Below, piece by piece: positions 35,494 to 45,652 of a DNA stretch of 64,000 nt (position 1 is the first letter of the stretch; every line of letters starts with the position of its first letter). Position numbers and translations under genes: made by a program. The notes below the pieces were generated by a model. It was given only the letters and a program-made list of their open reading frames with translations. It searched no databases and had not been told where the DNA came from. This stretch comes from Ulvibacter litoralis (GTDB lineage: Bacteria; Bacteroidota; Bacteroidia; Flavobacteriales; Flavobacteriaceae), in assembly GCF_900102055.1 (NCBI RefSeq), contig NZ_FNBA01000002.1:186001-250000 (forward strand), given 5' to 3'.

Positions 35494-35769
35494 ATATATA
35501 CATGTGTATTTTCCTTCAAAATCTTTGGAAGCCTTTTGTTTACGGTATTCTTAAAATAATTGTTACTTCTGAAAGAATTCGTTTCTTTTTAGATGTAAAA
35601 TCTTCAGTTGTGGTTGTTTTTTTCTGAAAATTCTGAGGTTCTGTTAGTTTTTCCGAAGAAAAGGATATAAATTCTTAATAAAGTTATAGAGAATCTTAAT
35701 AACTTTTGATGTAAGTTTTAGCTTAAAGTTGCTACTTTTACATTCAGATAATTTTGAATAAATACTATT

Positions 35770-36732
35770 ATGTCAGATACTATTGAAAGAATAAAATGCC
35801 TTATTATTGGTTCAGGACCCGCAGGATATACTGCTGCAATTTATGCTGCTAGAGCAGACTTAAAACCAATCATGTACACAGGAATGGAGCCTGGAGGACA
35901 ATTAACAACGACAACTGAAGTTGATAATTTCCCTGGTTACCCTGAAGGAATTGATGGCCCTACCATGATGGTGCAATTACAACAACAAGCAGAACGTTTT
36001 GGTACGGAAGTTCGTATTGGGATGGTCACCGCTGTTGATTTTAGTGATGAGGTTGGTGGTATTCATAAAGTAACTGTTGATAACACGACTCAAATTGAAG
36101 CTGAAACAGTAATTATTTCGACAGGAGCTACAGCGAAATATTTAGGATTGCCTAGTGAACAAAAATTACGTGGAGGTGGTGTTTCTGCTTGTGCGGTTTG
36201 TGATGGGTTTTTCTACAAAGGTCAAGACGTTGCTATTGTAGGTGCAGGTGATACTGCTGCTGAAGAAGCTACCTATCTTGCTAACATTTGTAACAATGTA
36301 ACAATGTTAGTTCGTAAAGATGAAATGAGAGCTAGTAAAGCAATGCAACACCGTGTTAATAGTACTAAAAACATTGACGTGCGTTACAACACTGAAGTGG
36401 ATGAGGTATTAGGAGATATGGTTGTAGAAGGATTACGCATGGTAAACAACCAAACCAACGAAAAAGAAGAAATTGCAATTACTGGATTATTTATCGCTAT
36501 TGGTCACAAGCCTAATACTGATATTTTTAAAGGTCAGTTGAGCATGGATAGCACAGGATATTTAATTACAGAAGGTAAATCTACCAAAACGAATAAGCCA
36601 GGTGTTTTTGCTAGTGGTGATGTTCAAGATAAAGAATACCGTCAAGCAGTTACTGCTGCAGGAACAGGGTGTATGGCTGCTCTAGATGCAGAAAGATACC
36701 TTGCTGCTATTGAGACAGAAGTTACAGCTTAA
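35770..36732 (+). CDS. trxB: thioredoxin-disulfide reductase
   Basis: The 320-aa flavoprotein has the FAD-binding GSGPAGYTAAIYAARA (residues 14-29), the redox-active CAVC (C141, C144), the NADPH-binding GAGDTAAEEA and the C-terminal FASGDVQDKEYRQ. It passes electrons from NADPH to thioredoxin, which supports MsrA, peroxiredoxins and ribonucleotide reductase. A possible -7 box TACTTTTA lies about 30 bp before the ATG, one mismatch from consensus. It is monocistronic, with a terminator directly after. Confidence 0.97.
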   Translation: MSDTIERIKCLIIGSGPAGYTAAIYAARADLKPIMYTGMEPGGQLTTTTEVDNFPGYPEGIDGPTMMVQLQQQAERFGTEVRIGMVTAVDFSDEVGGIHKVTVDNTTQIEAETVIISTGATAKYLGLPSEQKLRGGGVSACAVCDGFFYKGQDVAIVGAGDTAAEEATYLANICNNVTMLVRKDEMRASKAMQHRVNSTKNIDVRYNTEVDEVLGDMVVEGLRMVNNQTNEKEEIAITGLFIAIGHKPNTDIFKGQLSMDSTGYLITEGKSTKTNKPGVFASGDVQDKEYRQAVTAAGTGCMAALDAERYLAAIETEVTA

Positions 36733-36751
36733 TTGTAAATTATATAAATGT

Positions 36752-36785
36752 AAACATCCAAGTAGTTTAGGCTATTTGGATGTTT
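36752..36785 (+). terminator. intrinsic terminator after trxB
   Basis: AAACATCCAA (36752-36761) pairs with TTGGATGTTT (36776-36785), followed by more T. It sits 19 bp after the trxB stop. Confidence 0.88.
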
Positions 36786-36862
36786 TTGTATGTAGGAATG
36801 TCATCAATTTGTGATTATTTCTAAAGGCAATGATTTATATTTGTCTTGATTTTTCCCTATTT

Positions 36863-38410
36863 ATGAAACGTTCTGCGATCCTTTTTTTAATTCTACTACT
36901 TCATTCTTTAGTGAGTGTAGGACAAGATATATTTGATCGAGAGGAATTATTTCTGAAGAATTTAAATAGCTTGTATCAAGATCCAGATCAATCTATTCGA
37001 GTTGCTAATTTTTTATTATCGAATGCCAAAAACGAAATTGAAAAATCGCGTGCGCTTTATTTGTTAGCTGAAAGTGAAAAACTAAAAGGCGAACATTCAC
37101 GAAGCATTAAAAATTTATATTTGGCCAAACAAGCCATTTACGGCGAATCAAACCCTTATTTGGTGTCTCTTATTTTAATTTCAATATCGGAGCGATGTCG
37201 CATATCGGGAATGGATGATATTTCGAAGAACTACCTGAAGGAGGCCGAAATCATTTCAAGAAATATAACTTCCCAACAGCAACTTTCGGTTGTCAATTGT
37301 AAGATATTACTAGAGCAGACAGAACGTTTGGTGGCTTCAAAACAATTGGAGGAAGCTTTACAAACTTCCATCAAGGCAGAAAAAGTAATAAAACCTTTTG
37401 AAGCACTACTCCCAGTAATAACAGCTACTGTTAAGAACGAAATAGGAAACATTTATTTGGAAACAGATAATATTTCTAAAGCAACAGACTATTACCAAAG
37501 GGCTCTTTCGGTTGTAAAAAAATCGGATCTAGAAAACTCTTCTGTAGCAGCAGTTTCATTATTTGGAATGGGAAAGGTGAGTAGTGCTACTAAAAACCTT
37601 CAGTTGGCAGAAGATTATTACAAACGTGCGCTCGCTATTTCAACAGTTGAAGAGGAGCAAACAGTTCAAATCACCAAAGAACTTTCCGAAGTATATAAAA
37701 CAATGGACAGCCTGTCGGAATATCGAAAGTACTATTCTCAGAGTTCAGAATTGTCTTCTTCCATCTCCGCTTCCGAACGAAAGGTGCGAAACACCATATT
37801 GTCGCAAATTGAGAAAGAACAAGCACAGCAAATAGAATCTAAAAAGGGAATCTATTTTATTCTTGGAGGCGTTCTAATTGCACTTGTGTTACTGAGTGGT
37901 GTGTTGTATTACTTTTATAACAAACGACTCGATAAAGAATACGCTAGGTTTAAAGAAGTTATTTCAAAAATTGAGCGGGAAGAAAAATTACAAACTGAAG
38001 AGGCAGTAGAAAAAGAAATTGTGCCAGCCCATAAAAAGATTGTGATTCCTGAAAGTACCGAACGCGCCATATTAGAGCGTTTGGAAGATTTTGAGCAAAC
38101 GACTAAGTTTATAGACGCGAATATGTCATTGCAGCTTCTAGCCAAGCAAATGAAGACCAATACCAAATATATTTCAGAAATAATTCGGAAGTACAAAAAC
38201 AAGAATTTCAATACATATATCAACGAATTACGCGTAAATTACATTATCCATTTAATGAAAACAGACAAAAAGTACCTTGCTTATAAAGTGAGTTATTTGG
38301 CCGAATCTTGTGGGTTTTCTTCGCACAGTGCTTTTACGGTTGTTTTTAAGTCGATTACAGGGATAACTCCGAAGCAATTCATTACTTTTTTAAAGAAAAG
38401 CTCAAAATAA
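36863..38410 (+). CDS. membrane-anchored TPR-AraC transcriptional regulator
   Basis: A 515-aa protein: signal sequence (about 1-20), a periplasmic stretch of TPR repeats (about 45-300, e.g. GNIYLETDNISKATDYYQRA), a membrane helix (about 328-348, YFILGGVLIALVLLSGVLYY), a coiled segment, and a cytoplasmic AraC-type HTH at the C-terminus (about 420-515; LQLLAKQMKTNTKYISEII, ESCGFSSHSAFTVVFKSITG). I choose ATG 36863, which gives the signal peptide, over 36830. Proteins of this design sense envelope signals and bind DNA from the membrane. A paralogue without HTH follows after 32 bp. Confidence 0.9.
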   Translation: MKRSAILFLILLLHSLVSVGQDIFDREELFLKNLNSLYQDPDQSIRVANFLLSNAKNEIEKSRALYLLAESEKLKGEHSRSIKNLYLAKQAIYGESNPYLVSLILISISERCRISGMDDISKNYLKEAEIISRNITSQQQLSVVNCKILLEQTERLVASKQLEEALQTSIKAEKVIKPFEALLPVITATVKNEIGNIYLETDNISKATDYYQRALSVVKKSDLENSSVAAVSLFGMGKVSSATKNLQLAEDYYKRALAISTVEEEQTVQITKELSEVYKTMDSLSEYRKYYSQSSELSSSISASERKVRNTILSQIEKEQAQQIESKKGIYFILGGVLIALVLLSGVLYYFYNKRLDKEYARFKEVISKIEREEKLQTEEAVEKEIVPAHKKIVIPESTERAILERLEDFEQTTKFIDANMSLQLLAKQMKTNTKYISEIIRKYKNKNFNTYINELRVNYIIHLMKTDKKYLAYKVSYLAESCGFSSHSAFTVVFKSITGITPKQFITFLKKSSK

Positions 38411-38442
38411 AATTTGGCATCTTTTTAGTATCTTTCGTTTCG

Positions 38443-39600
38443 ATGAAAACGCAACAAAATACAGTTCTAAAATACCTGTTTTTCACTCTATTTACTAGCA
38501 TGCTATCTTTAGGGATGTATGCTCAAAGTAGAGCAACACTGGACAGTATTAGAGCAGAAGCTACACTGCTTACCTACAGCAATCCACAATTGGCCATAAA
38601 AAAAGGATTACAGCTGTACGAAATGGCTAAAAATGATCCTTCTTCACAAACAGCTGCTTTAATTACAGTGGCGAATGCCTATGCTATTTTAAAAAATCAT
38701 GAAAAAGTACTAACCTACGCTTTTAGAGCAGATTCGGTGGCAGAAAAGAGTAACAATTATGCTGATAGAGTTCGCGTTTTAGGTTTTATTGGAGGAGAAT
38801 ACCAGCGACTAAAGCTTGGAAATAAAGCTTTGAGTTATTTAGACAAAGCCTACGAAATTACAGTAAACCATCCATTGCCAGATTCTATAAAATTTTTGCA
38901 AGGAAACATAGTTTTTGTGAAGGGATTGATTCAAAAGGATAATTTGGGGTGCGAATATGCATTAGAATATTTAAAAGAAGCGGAGGTAATTTTTAAAAAT
39001 AACACTACGAATAAAGCCATTAATTCGAGTATTGGCATCGCAAACAATAATATTGGCGATTGTAATTTCGAATTGAAAGAATACGCTGCTGCCAAAGAAA
39101 ATTATGAGGAGGCTATTTTTTACGGTTCGAAAGTGAATTCTACAAAAATAGTTGCATATTCTGAATTGGGACTTTCAAAAATACTTACAGTAGAAGGGAA
39201 GAATTTGGAAGCGATTCACACACTTCAAGAAGCACTTAAATCGATAGAACATATTAATGATATTTCGATGAATTCTGAAATTTACAAAGCGCTTTCAGAT
39301 AATTATTCCATTGTTGAAGACACCGAAAATTTTAATAAATATACCTCTCTTTATTTAGCTGAAGAAGCCAAATTACTTTCCGAAGAAAAAAAATCGTTGA
39401 ATACAATTGTAAACGATATTTCTTTAGATAATTCTGAAAAATCGGAAGCTCAAAAAAATAAATACAACTATTTCTTCATATTTAGCATCATTGTTTTACT
39501 GCTCTTATTACTCTACATTTTAAAGAATATTCTTAAAAAAAGAAAGAAAATAGCCCAACACAAAGAAAAAATTGATTCTTCTGAAAAAAACGACAATTAA
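38443..39600 (+). CDS. TPR membrane protein, HTH-less relative of the preceding regulator
   Basis: A 385-aa protein with signal peptide (about 1-28, ending near GMYAQ), TPR-like repeats (about 40-330; GDCNFELKEYAAAKENYEEA), a membrane helix (about 343-362, FFIFSIIVLLLLLLYIL) and a short basic cytoplasmic tail that ends without an AraC domain. The design equals the first two thirds of the upstream protein, so it may be a truncated duplicate that modulates it, for example by hetero-oligomerisation. It is 32 bp downstream on the same strand and probably co-transcribed. Confidence 0.82.
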   Translation: MKTQQNTVLKYLFFTLFTSMLSLGMYAQSRATLDSIRAEATLLTYSNPQLAIKKGLQLYEMAKNDPSSQTAALITVANAYAILKNHEKVLTYAFRADSVAEKSNNYADRVRVLGFIGGEYQRLKLGNKALSYLDKAYEITVNHPLPDSIKFLQGNIVFVKGLIQKDNLGCEYALEYLKEAEVIFKNNTTNKAINSSIGIANNNIGDCNFELKEYAAAKENYEEAIFYGSKVNSTKIVAYSELGLSKILTVEGKNLEAIHTLQEALKSIEHINDISMNSEIYKALSDNYSIVEDTENFNKYTSLYLAEEAKLLSEEKKSLNTIVNDISLDNSEKSEAQKNKYNYFFIFSIIVLLLLLLYILKNILKKRKKIAQHKEKIDSSEKNDN

Positions 39601-39752
39601 TTTACAACTAGCTGTAAATCAGTATTCTAAAAACTGAATAATATTTTTAAATTTCGTGAAAATTCTTGAAAAACGAAAATACTTTCCTTTTAAGTACTAC
39701 TAATTGATTGTAGGTTTACCAGTGACAATTATTAATTTCAAATACTTTAAAA

Positions 39753-42700
39753 ATGAAAAAATTACTACTTACTGTGCTCTTTGCAGTATTCAGTTTCGGT
39801 GGCCATTTATTTGCACAATGTGAAATATCGGAAAATTTTGACTCATACAACAATAATGAAGTTCCCGTTGACTGGACAATGATTAACACCACGGGTATTA
39901 CACAAGCGTATGGAAGAGTAACGAGTAACCCTGCATCACCAACTCCTCCAAAATATTTCAGGATGTACAATGCAGCTGCAGATACAGGTGAGTTAATATT
40001 TATTTCACCCATGAATGCAACTACTTCAGATGGTAACCACCGTTTGAAGTTTTATGCACAAGGAGCAATAGAATCTAACTTAATAGTGGGTACAACAGAT
40101 GTTGGAGATGGTAGTGGTGTGTTTACTACGGTTGAAACAATTACTTTAAACGGTATCAACAATACAGATTGGGAAGCACATGAGGTTATCATTCCTGCAG
40201 GAACTGATCAATTCATTTTCTTTGAACACAACCTCGGATCGACCTTCGATCAGGTTAATATAGACAGTGTATGTTTAGAACCAATTCCAACTTGTTTAGA
40301 AGTTACAAATGTTGCTCTTTCAAATGCTACGCAAACTACTGTGGACTTAACATGGGCTGAAAGTGGTACCACTGAAGATAACTGGGAATATGTAGTGCAA
40401 GAAGTGGGCGGTGGAGAACCAACCACAAATGGTGTAGCACATACTTCTACAGATTCAAATATTTCAATAACTGTAACAGGCCTAGATCAAGATACGGACT
40501 ATGAGGCTTATGTACGTGCCAATTGTGGTGGTGGGGATTTTGGAGCTTGGATTATGGCTGCCAATACACTTAGAACCGATTGCGGGCCAATAACAGCGAA
40601 CTATTGCGAAGATTGGGCAGGAATTGAAGATGGTGCTGTACCCTTTTGCTGGAGTGTTTATGACGATCCTATTACAGGCGGTCATGCGTTTGTGGATTAT
40701 GAATTCTCTGGATATAACAAAAATATGTTTGAGTTGTACTTTACAAGTAATACTGTAGTAGGGGATATTGTAGCAATTTCGCCAGACGTATCTTATGCAA
40801 TGGACGGAAATCACCGTATCAAATTTTCAGCAGGTGCGTCTACAGATGCGCCAGATGTATTGGAGGTAGGTACTATCAACTCCCTAGGTGAATTTGTATA
40901 TATAACTTCATTTTCACCTACTTCCAATAGAAATAAAGAATATTTGGTTGATCTACCAAATAACGATGATGTGAGTTTTGCTTTTAGACATAGTGGAGTT
41001 GTAAATAAATTTGTTTGGATCAATACTGTTTGTGTTGAGGACATTCCTTCTTGTTTAGAAGTTACTGATGTTACTGCTTCAAACGTTCAGTTTGACTCGG
41101 CAGATATTAGTTGGACAGTGAGTGGTTCTTCTGAAACTACATGGGAATATTTAGTGCAAGAAGCTGCGTTACCAGCTCCTGATGCTACAACAAATGGAAC
41201 AGAGATTATGGCTACTACTGTTTCTGTAACATTGGATCAAAATACTGCTTATGTGGCATATGTAAGAGCAAAATGTGATGCTACTGATTTTGGGGCGTGG
41301 ATTTCTTCGGAAGAATTTACTACAACCTGTAATAGTGTTGTTGCCGAATATAGCGATAGCTTTGAAGGATTGAATGAAGATGGTCAAGAAATTAAACCCT
41401 GTTGGTCATTTTTAGATACTACTTCGGGAGATTTTAGAACCTACGCATCACAAAACAATATTACACCTTCTGAAGGGAATTTAATGCTGCGAATGTTTAT
41501 GAGTTCTAGCTCAGACCCTGAAGGCTTACTTTTAAGTACTCCTGAAACTACAGATCTAAGTAGCGATAAGCAAATTAGATTTAAAATGAACAAAAGCACT
41601 TCTACTACTGAAGGTTTTAGTGTGATTGTAGGTACAATGTCAGATCCATTAGATGCTACAACATTTGTGATTTTAGACGATACTACACTTAATGAAACAA
41701 GTATTTTTGCTGAAACTTGGACAGAATTCACCATAGACTTCTCAAACTACGATACTAGTTTAAATCATACATATATTGCTTTCAAACCACAACATTCTGG
41801 TAATGGAAGTAACTTCAAAAATATTTATATGGATGAATATAACTATGAATTTAAACCGGACCTAGGTTTTAACGATGAGGCTATCACAGCAGCAGTATTA
41901 ACGGCTTCTGATGATTATATGTGTAATAATGCCATTACAGGTGATTTTGCAGGAGCAACGCGTTCACCTGAGTTTCCTTGTGCAAATCCTGCCTATGATG
42001 ACTATAATGATTTATGGTATCGTTTTACTCCTGAAACATCTGGAACTTATGCTTTCAGTATAGAAGCTTTAAATGATGAGGATATGAGTATGTATATTTT
42101 TGGAGGTTCTTCTATTGATCTTATTCCTTTATCAACAGGTTGTATTTCAAGATATGCTTCACTCGAATTAGAAGCAAATGTTACTTATTTTGTCGCTGCT
42201 GCAAGTGCAGAGCCTACAGCTCAGTATTCATTATGTGTCTTTAAATTTCCTGAAGTACCAGTAAATGATGAAATTGCTAACGCAACAGTTCTATTAGAAT
42301 CTGAAGATCGTGAATGTAATAACATCATGGAAGGTTATACCGCTTCAGCTACATTTTCATCTGATTCTGCTTGTTCATCTGCAACAATTGATGTATGGTA
42401 TACATTTACACCTGCAGAAACTGGTGAATACACGTTTAGAAGACGCTTTTTAAACGGATCTTCTGTAACAGGGGTTAGTGTTTATTCAGGAACGCCAGGT
42501 AATTTAACAGCATTAACAGCCTGTGGATCTCAAAGAGTACTAGCAGATTTAACGCAAGGCGTACAATATTATGTAGCTGTTACAAGCACTCCTTCATCAA
42601 TCCCTGTTTATTTCACCTTATGTGCTTACAAATCACCTCCAGCACCCAATAATGACGAGTGTGACGATGCAGTACTACTTACAGTAGGCGAAACTTTTGA

Positions 42701-43652
42701 AGAAAACGAAGTTGTGGCAACTAATATTTCAGCAACAGTAGATCTTAGTATTTCACCACTACCTATCTGTGGTAAATTAGATTTTGAAATAAATAGCCGT
42801 GATGTATGGTTTGATGTAGTGGTGCCAGAATCTGGTAGTTTTGTTGTTGAAACTCGTTTTCAAGACGATTCATTACTGAAAGACACAGCAATGGAAGCGT
42901 ATACTGGAGAATGTGGAGTAGATTCTCTTGTCCCATTTGATTATGAAGTTTCACCTGGAGTGTTTACACACTGTAGCGAACAATTTGTCATTGGAGGGAA
43001 TCCTTTTGCAGGAATGAGATTTACTGATAAAGAACCAGGAATTACAGTTCGTATTCGTGTTTGGGGATGGGCAATTCAATTTGGAGACTTTAAAATCTCA
43101 GCATACGACGACACAGAAGCATGTTTATATCCTAACGATGTAGCAATTTCTGATATTACTGAAACATCAGCTATCGCATCTTGGTCTGAAGTAATTCCAG
43201 CACCAACTGGAGGCTACGAATATATTGTACAATCAAGTGGATCAGGATATCCAGGAACAGCAACAGGGACTTCTACTCCAAATACATCTGTACTAATTGA
43301 AGGCTTAACTGCAAATACTGAATATGAAGTATATGTGAAGTCTATTTGTAGTGCAAATGAAAGTGCTTGGGATGGACCATTCGTATTTATAACTCAAAAT
43401 TTAGGAACGGCTGACTTTAATTTAGAGAATTTCAAGTTTTATCCGAACCCAGTAACTGATGTGTTACATGTAACGTATACAGAAAATATCAATACTGTAA
43501 AAGTATATAGCATTTCAGGAAAACTATTGTTTACTGAAACTATAAACGGAACTACAGGATCGATTAAAATGTCGGGGTTGAGCTCAGGATTGTATTTATT
43601 AGAAGCGCAAACTGATGTATCTAACTTGGTATTTAAAGTATTTGTAAAATAA
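39753..43652 (+). CDS. type IX-secreted multidomain adhesin-like protein with FN3 repeats
   Basis: A 1299-aa protein: signal peptide (about 1-22, HLFAQ), repeated jelly-roll/cleaved-adhesin-like modules (about 25-175, 280-428, 528-700) alternating with fibronectin type III domains (about 178-275, 430-525, 1125-1210; e.g. ADISWTVSGSSETTWEYLV), three PPC-like modules (705-1120; NDECDDAVLLTVGE) and a C-terminal sorting domain (FKFYPNPVTDVLHVTY to LVFKVFVK). It is exported by type IX secretion and cell-surface attached or released. Lack of a catalytic motif suggests adhesion rather than degradation. It has its own terminator; the AraC-TPR pair just upstream may control it. Confidence 0.9.
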   Translation: MKKLLLTVLFAVFSFGGHLFAQCEISENFDSYNNNEVPVDWTMINTTGITQAYGRVTSNPASPTPPKYFRMYNAAADTGELIFISPMNATTSDGNHRLKFYAQGAIESNLIVGTTDVGDGSGVFTTVETITLNGINNTDWEAHEVIIPAGTDQFIFFEHNLGSTFDQVNIDSVCLEPIPTCLEVTNVALSNATQTTVDLTWAESGTTEDNWEYVVQEVGGGEPTTNGVAHTSTDSNISITVTGLDQDTDYEAYVRANCGGGDFGAWIMAANTLRTDCGPITANYCEDWAGIEDGAVPFCWSVYDDPITGGHAFVDYEFSGYNKNMFELYFTSNTVVGDIVAISPDVSYAMDGNHRIKFSAGASTDAPDVLEVGTINSLGEFVYITSFSPTSNRNKEYLVDLPNNDDVSFAFRHSGVVNKFVWINTVCVEDIPSCLEVTDVTASNVQFDSADISWTVSGSSETTWEYLVQEAALPAPDATTNGTEIMATTVSVTLDQNTAYVAYVRAKCDATDFGAWISSEEFTTTCNSVVAEYSDSFEGLNEDGQEIKPCWSFLDTTSGDFRTYASQNNITPSEGNLMLRMFMSSSSDPEGLLLSTPETTDLSSDKQIRFKMNKSTSTTEGFSVIVGTMSDPLDATTFVILDDTTLNETSIFAETWTEFTIDFSNYDTSLNHTYIAFKPQHSGNGSNFKNIYMDEYNYEFKPDLGFNDEAITAAVLTASDDYMCNNAITGDFAGATRSPEFPCANPAYDDYNDLWYRFTPETSGTYAFSIEALNDEDMSMYIFGGSSIDLIPLSTGCISRYASLELEANVTYFVAAASAEPTAQYSLCVFKFPEVPVNDEIANATVLLESEDRECNNIMEGYTASATFSSDSACSSATIDVWYTFTPAETGEYTFRRRFLNGSSVTGVSVYSGTPGNLTALTACGSQRVLADLTQGVQYYVAVTSTPSSIPVYFTLCAYKSPPAPNNDECDDAVLLTVGETFEENEVVATNISATVDLSISPLPICGKLDFEINSRDVWFDVVVPESGSFVVETRFQDDSLLKDTAMEAYTGECGVDSLVPFDYEVSPGVFTHCSEQFVIGGNPFAGMRFTDKEPGITVRIRVWGWAIQFGDFKISAYDDTEACLYPNDVAISDITETSAIASWSEVIPAPTGGYEYIVQSSGSGYPGTATGTSTPNTSVLIEGLTANTEYEVYVKSICSANESAWDGPFVFITQNLGTADFNLENFKFYPNPVTDVLHVTYTENINTVKVYSISGKLLFTETINGTTGSIKMSGLSSGLYLLEAQTDVSNLVFKVFVK

Positions 43653-43676
43653 TTGTATTTCAAATTAAGTACCAGT

Positions 43677-43703
43677 AAACCACCTCGAAAGAGGTGGTTT
43701 TTT
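43677..43703. terminator. bidirectional intrinsic terminator
   Basis: AAACCACCTC (43677-43686), GAAA tetraloop, GAGGTGGTTT (43691-43700), then T. It separates the adhesin gene (+) from the lipoprotein gene (-) that ends at 43709. Confidence 0.93.
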
Positions 43704-43708
43704 AGTTT

Positions 43709-44161
43709 CTATATTTTTCTGAAAGTTAAGAAGTCGGCAGAACTATTTCCGTCGCTGATATCGTATAATACAATTTCAGAAGAACTAACTGCTGTAATGT
43801 GCCAATCTTCGGAAAGATCTTTTAAAAGACCATTTTGAGGAAATTGAAGATCAAGTTCTTCGTCATTTTCGATACCGTCGTCATCTGAAGTATCGTCAGA
43901 ACCGTCATACGACCAAACACCACTTTCTGTAAGGATGTCGTTAATAGCGTCTACCGTTCCATTTTCGTTAAATGTAAATGTAAAGGCACTATACGATTGA
44001 GTGTCGTCCATGTCGTTTTTATAGAAATAACTCACTTCCCAATTTCCTTGCGGAAGCTCAGTTACTATATTTTCAAACGCGTTTGCGTTATTGTTTGTAT
44101 CATCGTCACTATCGCAAGCAACGAATAACAATAGGGATACTGCTAAAATAAATGGTTTCAT
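43709..44161 (-). CDS. lipocalin-like hypothetical lipoprotein
   Basis: A 150-aa lipoprotein: short signal with lipobox FVAC at residue 16, an acidic linker (DSDDDTNNNAN), then a small barrel-like domain (GNWEVSYFYKN, FTFTFNENGTVDAI, GVWSYDG, ADFLTFRKI). The pattern W-x-V ... F-x-F-x-x-x-G-x-V is typical of lipocalin-like domains of Bacteroidota. No function can be named. It is 67 bp after the next gene and may be co-transcribed. Confidence 0.72.
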   Translation of the reverse strand: MKPFILAVSLLLFVACDSDDDTNNNANAFENIVTELPQGNWEVSYFYKNDMDDTQSYSAFTFTFNENGTVDAINDILTESGVWSYDGSDDTSDDDGIENDEELDLQFPQNGLLKDLSEDWHITAVSSSEIVLYDISDGNSSADFLTFRKI

Positions 44162-44228
44162 AACGTAAGGTTTTATATACTAACGTCAGGTAACAGTCCA
44201 TATTTCTTAATGCATTGATAAAAAAATG

Positions 44229-44741
44229 CTAATTATTTCCCATGGTGTGATCGTAACTTAGGATGCGTTTTAGCTTCCATTCATTCGCAACGAGCACCCA
44301 CAAGTGTGTGAATTTTGCAGTACTTCCTGGGTTTTCTTTGTTTCCTGGTACTCTTTCAAAAAAGCGATGTATTCCTTTTTGAATCGCTCCATATACAACT
44401 CCGTTATCTTTCAGTAGAAACACTTCTAAACTTTCAGGAATCAATTCTCTTCTAGATCTAAATGCATCTTTATTTCCGCAGAGTCCATCTCTGATAGCAG
44501 TAATAAAGCTACTTTTTGAAGTTGTGACGCCACTTTCATCGTGGTAAAACTCAAAATCTTCATTGATAATCTCTTCAAAAGCGGCTGTTGAACAGGTGTT
44601 AAATCCGACGTTAAAAAGAATACTGTCTTTTTCTTTTAATATTTGAAACACTTCCGAAGTGCTTTTTATTTGAGCGCTAAGGGAAGTAATTGATGCGAAA
44701 GATAGTAGTAGTGCTAGAGAGGTGATTTTTTTGAGATTCAT
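44229..44741 (-). CDS. exported DUF4440/SnoaL-like protein
   Basis: A 170-aa protein with a signal peptide (about 1-23, SLSAQ) and an NTF2-like cone domain of the DUF4440 type: FEEIINEDFEFYHDESG, then KFTHLWVLVANEWKLKRIL near the C-terminus. Such domains bind small molecules or act as non-catalytic scaffolds; nothing here shows catalysis. Its position between a lipoprotein and a GIN-domain protein gives no further hint. Confidence 0.8.
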   Translation of the reverse strand: MNLKKITSLALLLSFASITSLSAQIKSTSEVFQILKEKDSILFNVGFNTCSTAAFEEIINEDFEFYHDESGVTTSKSSFITAIRDGLCGNKDAFRSRRELIPESLEVFLLKDNGVVYGAIQKGIHRFFERVPGNKENPGSTAKFTHLWVLVANEWKLKRILSYDHTMGNN

Positions 44742-44834
44742 GCTTTTGGTTTTTAAGAGAAATCCGCTTCAAGTGTGTCGATAGCGGTGACACGTTGAAA
44801 CGGATTTACTCAGGTTGGTTGGGGGGTATTTGTT

Positions 44835-45557
44835 TTACATTTTATGTACGTTTCCAGAACGATTTTCGTCGTTAGAAACGGCTGTCGGATTTCCATAATA
44901 ATTAATAGATCCTCCGCTAGTAGCTTCTGTCGTCAACTTTTCTTTCACGTGAACCGTAATATCTCCACCGCTAGAGGCATCTGCATTACAATTAAGTACA
45001 ATAAGCTCTTCAGCATCTATTTCGCTTCCGCTAGAGCTACTGGCTAGTAAAGAAGTTGCTTTACCAGATATTTTTAAATCGGCACCGCTACTAGATTCGG
45101 CATTTACTTCTCTAGCAAATACTTCAACTTCCAAATCGCTACCGCTGCTTACATCTAATGTAATATATTCACTTTTAAGAATAGAGTTTACAATAACATC
45201 TGCGCCACTTGAAGCGTATACATGATCTATACTTTTATAAGTAACATATACTTTTTTTGACTCAGAGCGACCAATGCTCTCTCTAGTTCCGATAGATAGT
45301 TTGCCATCGTGAATCTCCGTTTCTATAATTTCGTGTAAATTTTCGTCGGCTTCTACTACAATTTTATTTTCAGAACCTTCGGTTAAATACACGTCCAGTC
45401 CAGCGCTTCCTTTTACTTTATGAAAGCTCTCTGTAACAGGTCTTTCTTCAGTAGTTACGTTTCCATTGCCGTCTACTTTTCCAATATTTATATCAAAATG
45501 ACAAGAAGTAAGCAATACAGCTGAAAGTACTAGGGTTATTGTTTTTATTAGTTTCAT
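44835..45557 (-). CDS. GIN-domain (DUF2807) lipoprotein
   Basis: A 240-aa lipoprotein (lipobox LTSC near residue 19) with the DUF2807 head GIN domain: RPVTESFHKVKGSAGLDVYL followed by serial beta-helix-like rungs rich in SSG (VYASSGAD, VSSGSD, ESSSGAD, SSSSGS, ASSGGD, ATSGGS). The regular rungs suggest a beta-solenoid. Bacteroidota carry it next to PspC and PadR genes, as here, so it probably acts in envelope stress or adhesion. The family function is unknown. Confidence 0.9.
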   Translation of the reverse strand: MKLIKTITLVLSAVLLTSCHFDINIGKVDGNGNVTTEERPVTESFHKVKGSAGLDVYLTEGSENKIVVEADENLHEIIETEIHDGKLSIGTRESIGRSESKKVYVTYKSIDHVYASSGADVIVNSILKSEYITLDVSSGSDLEVEVFAREVNAESSSGADLKISGKATSLLASSSSGSEIDAEELIVLNCNADASSGGDITVHVKEKLTTEATSGGSINYYGNPTAVSNDENRSGNVHKM

Positions 45558-45652
45558 AATTATTAAGTTTTAGATGGATTATAATGCATCTTACCATACG
45601 TCAACATAAAATTGATTTAGGTTTTTACAAATTTCTGATTATCAATTTGATG

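Noticed and set aside
35039-35503. Insertion sequence of IS1 type
   Set aside because: Only the InsA-like zinc ribbon and HTH are present. I found no insB frame, terminal inverted repeats or target duplication.
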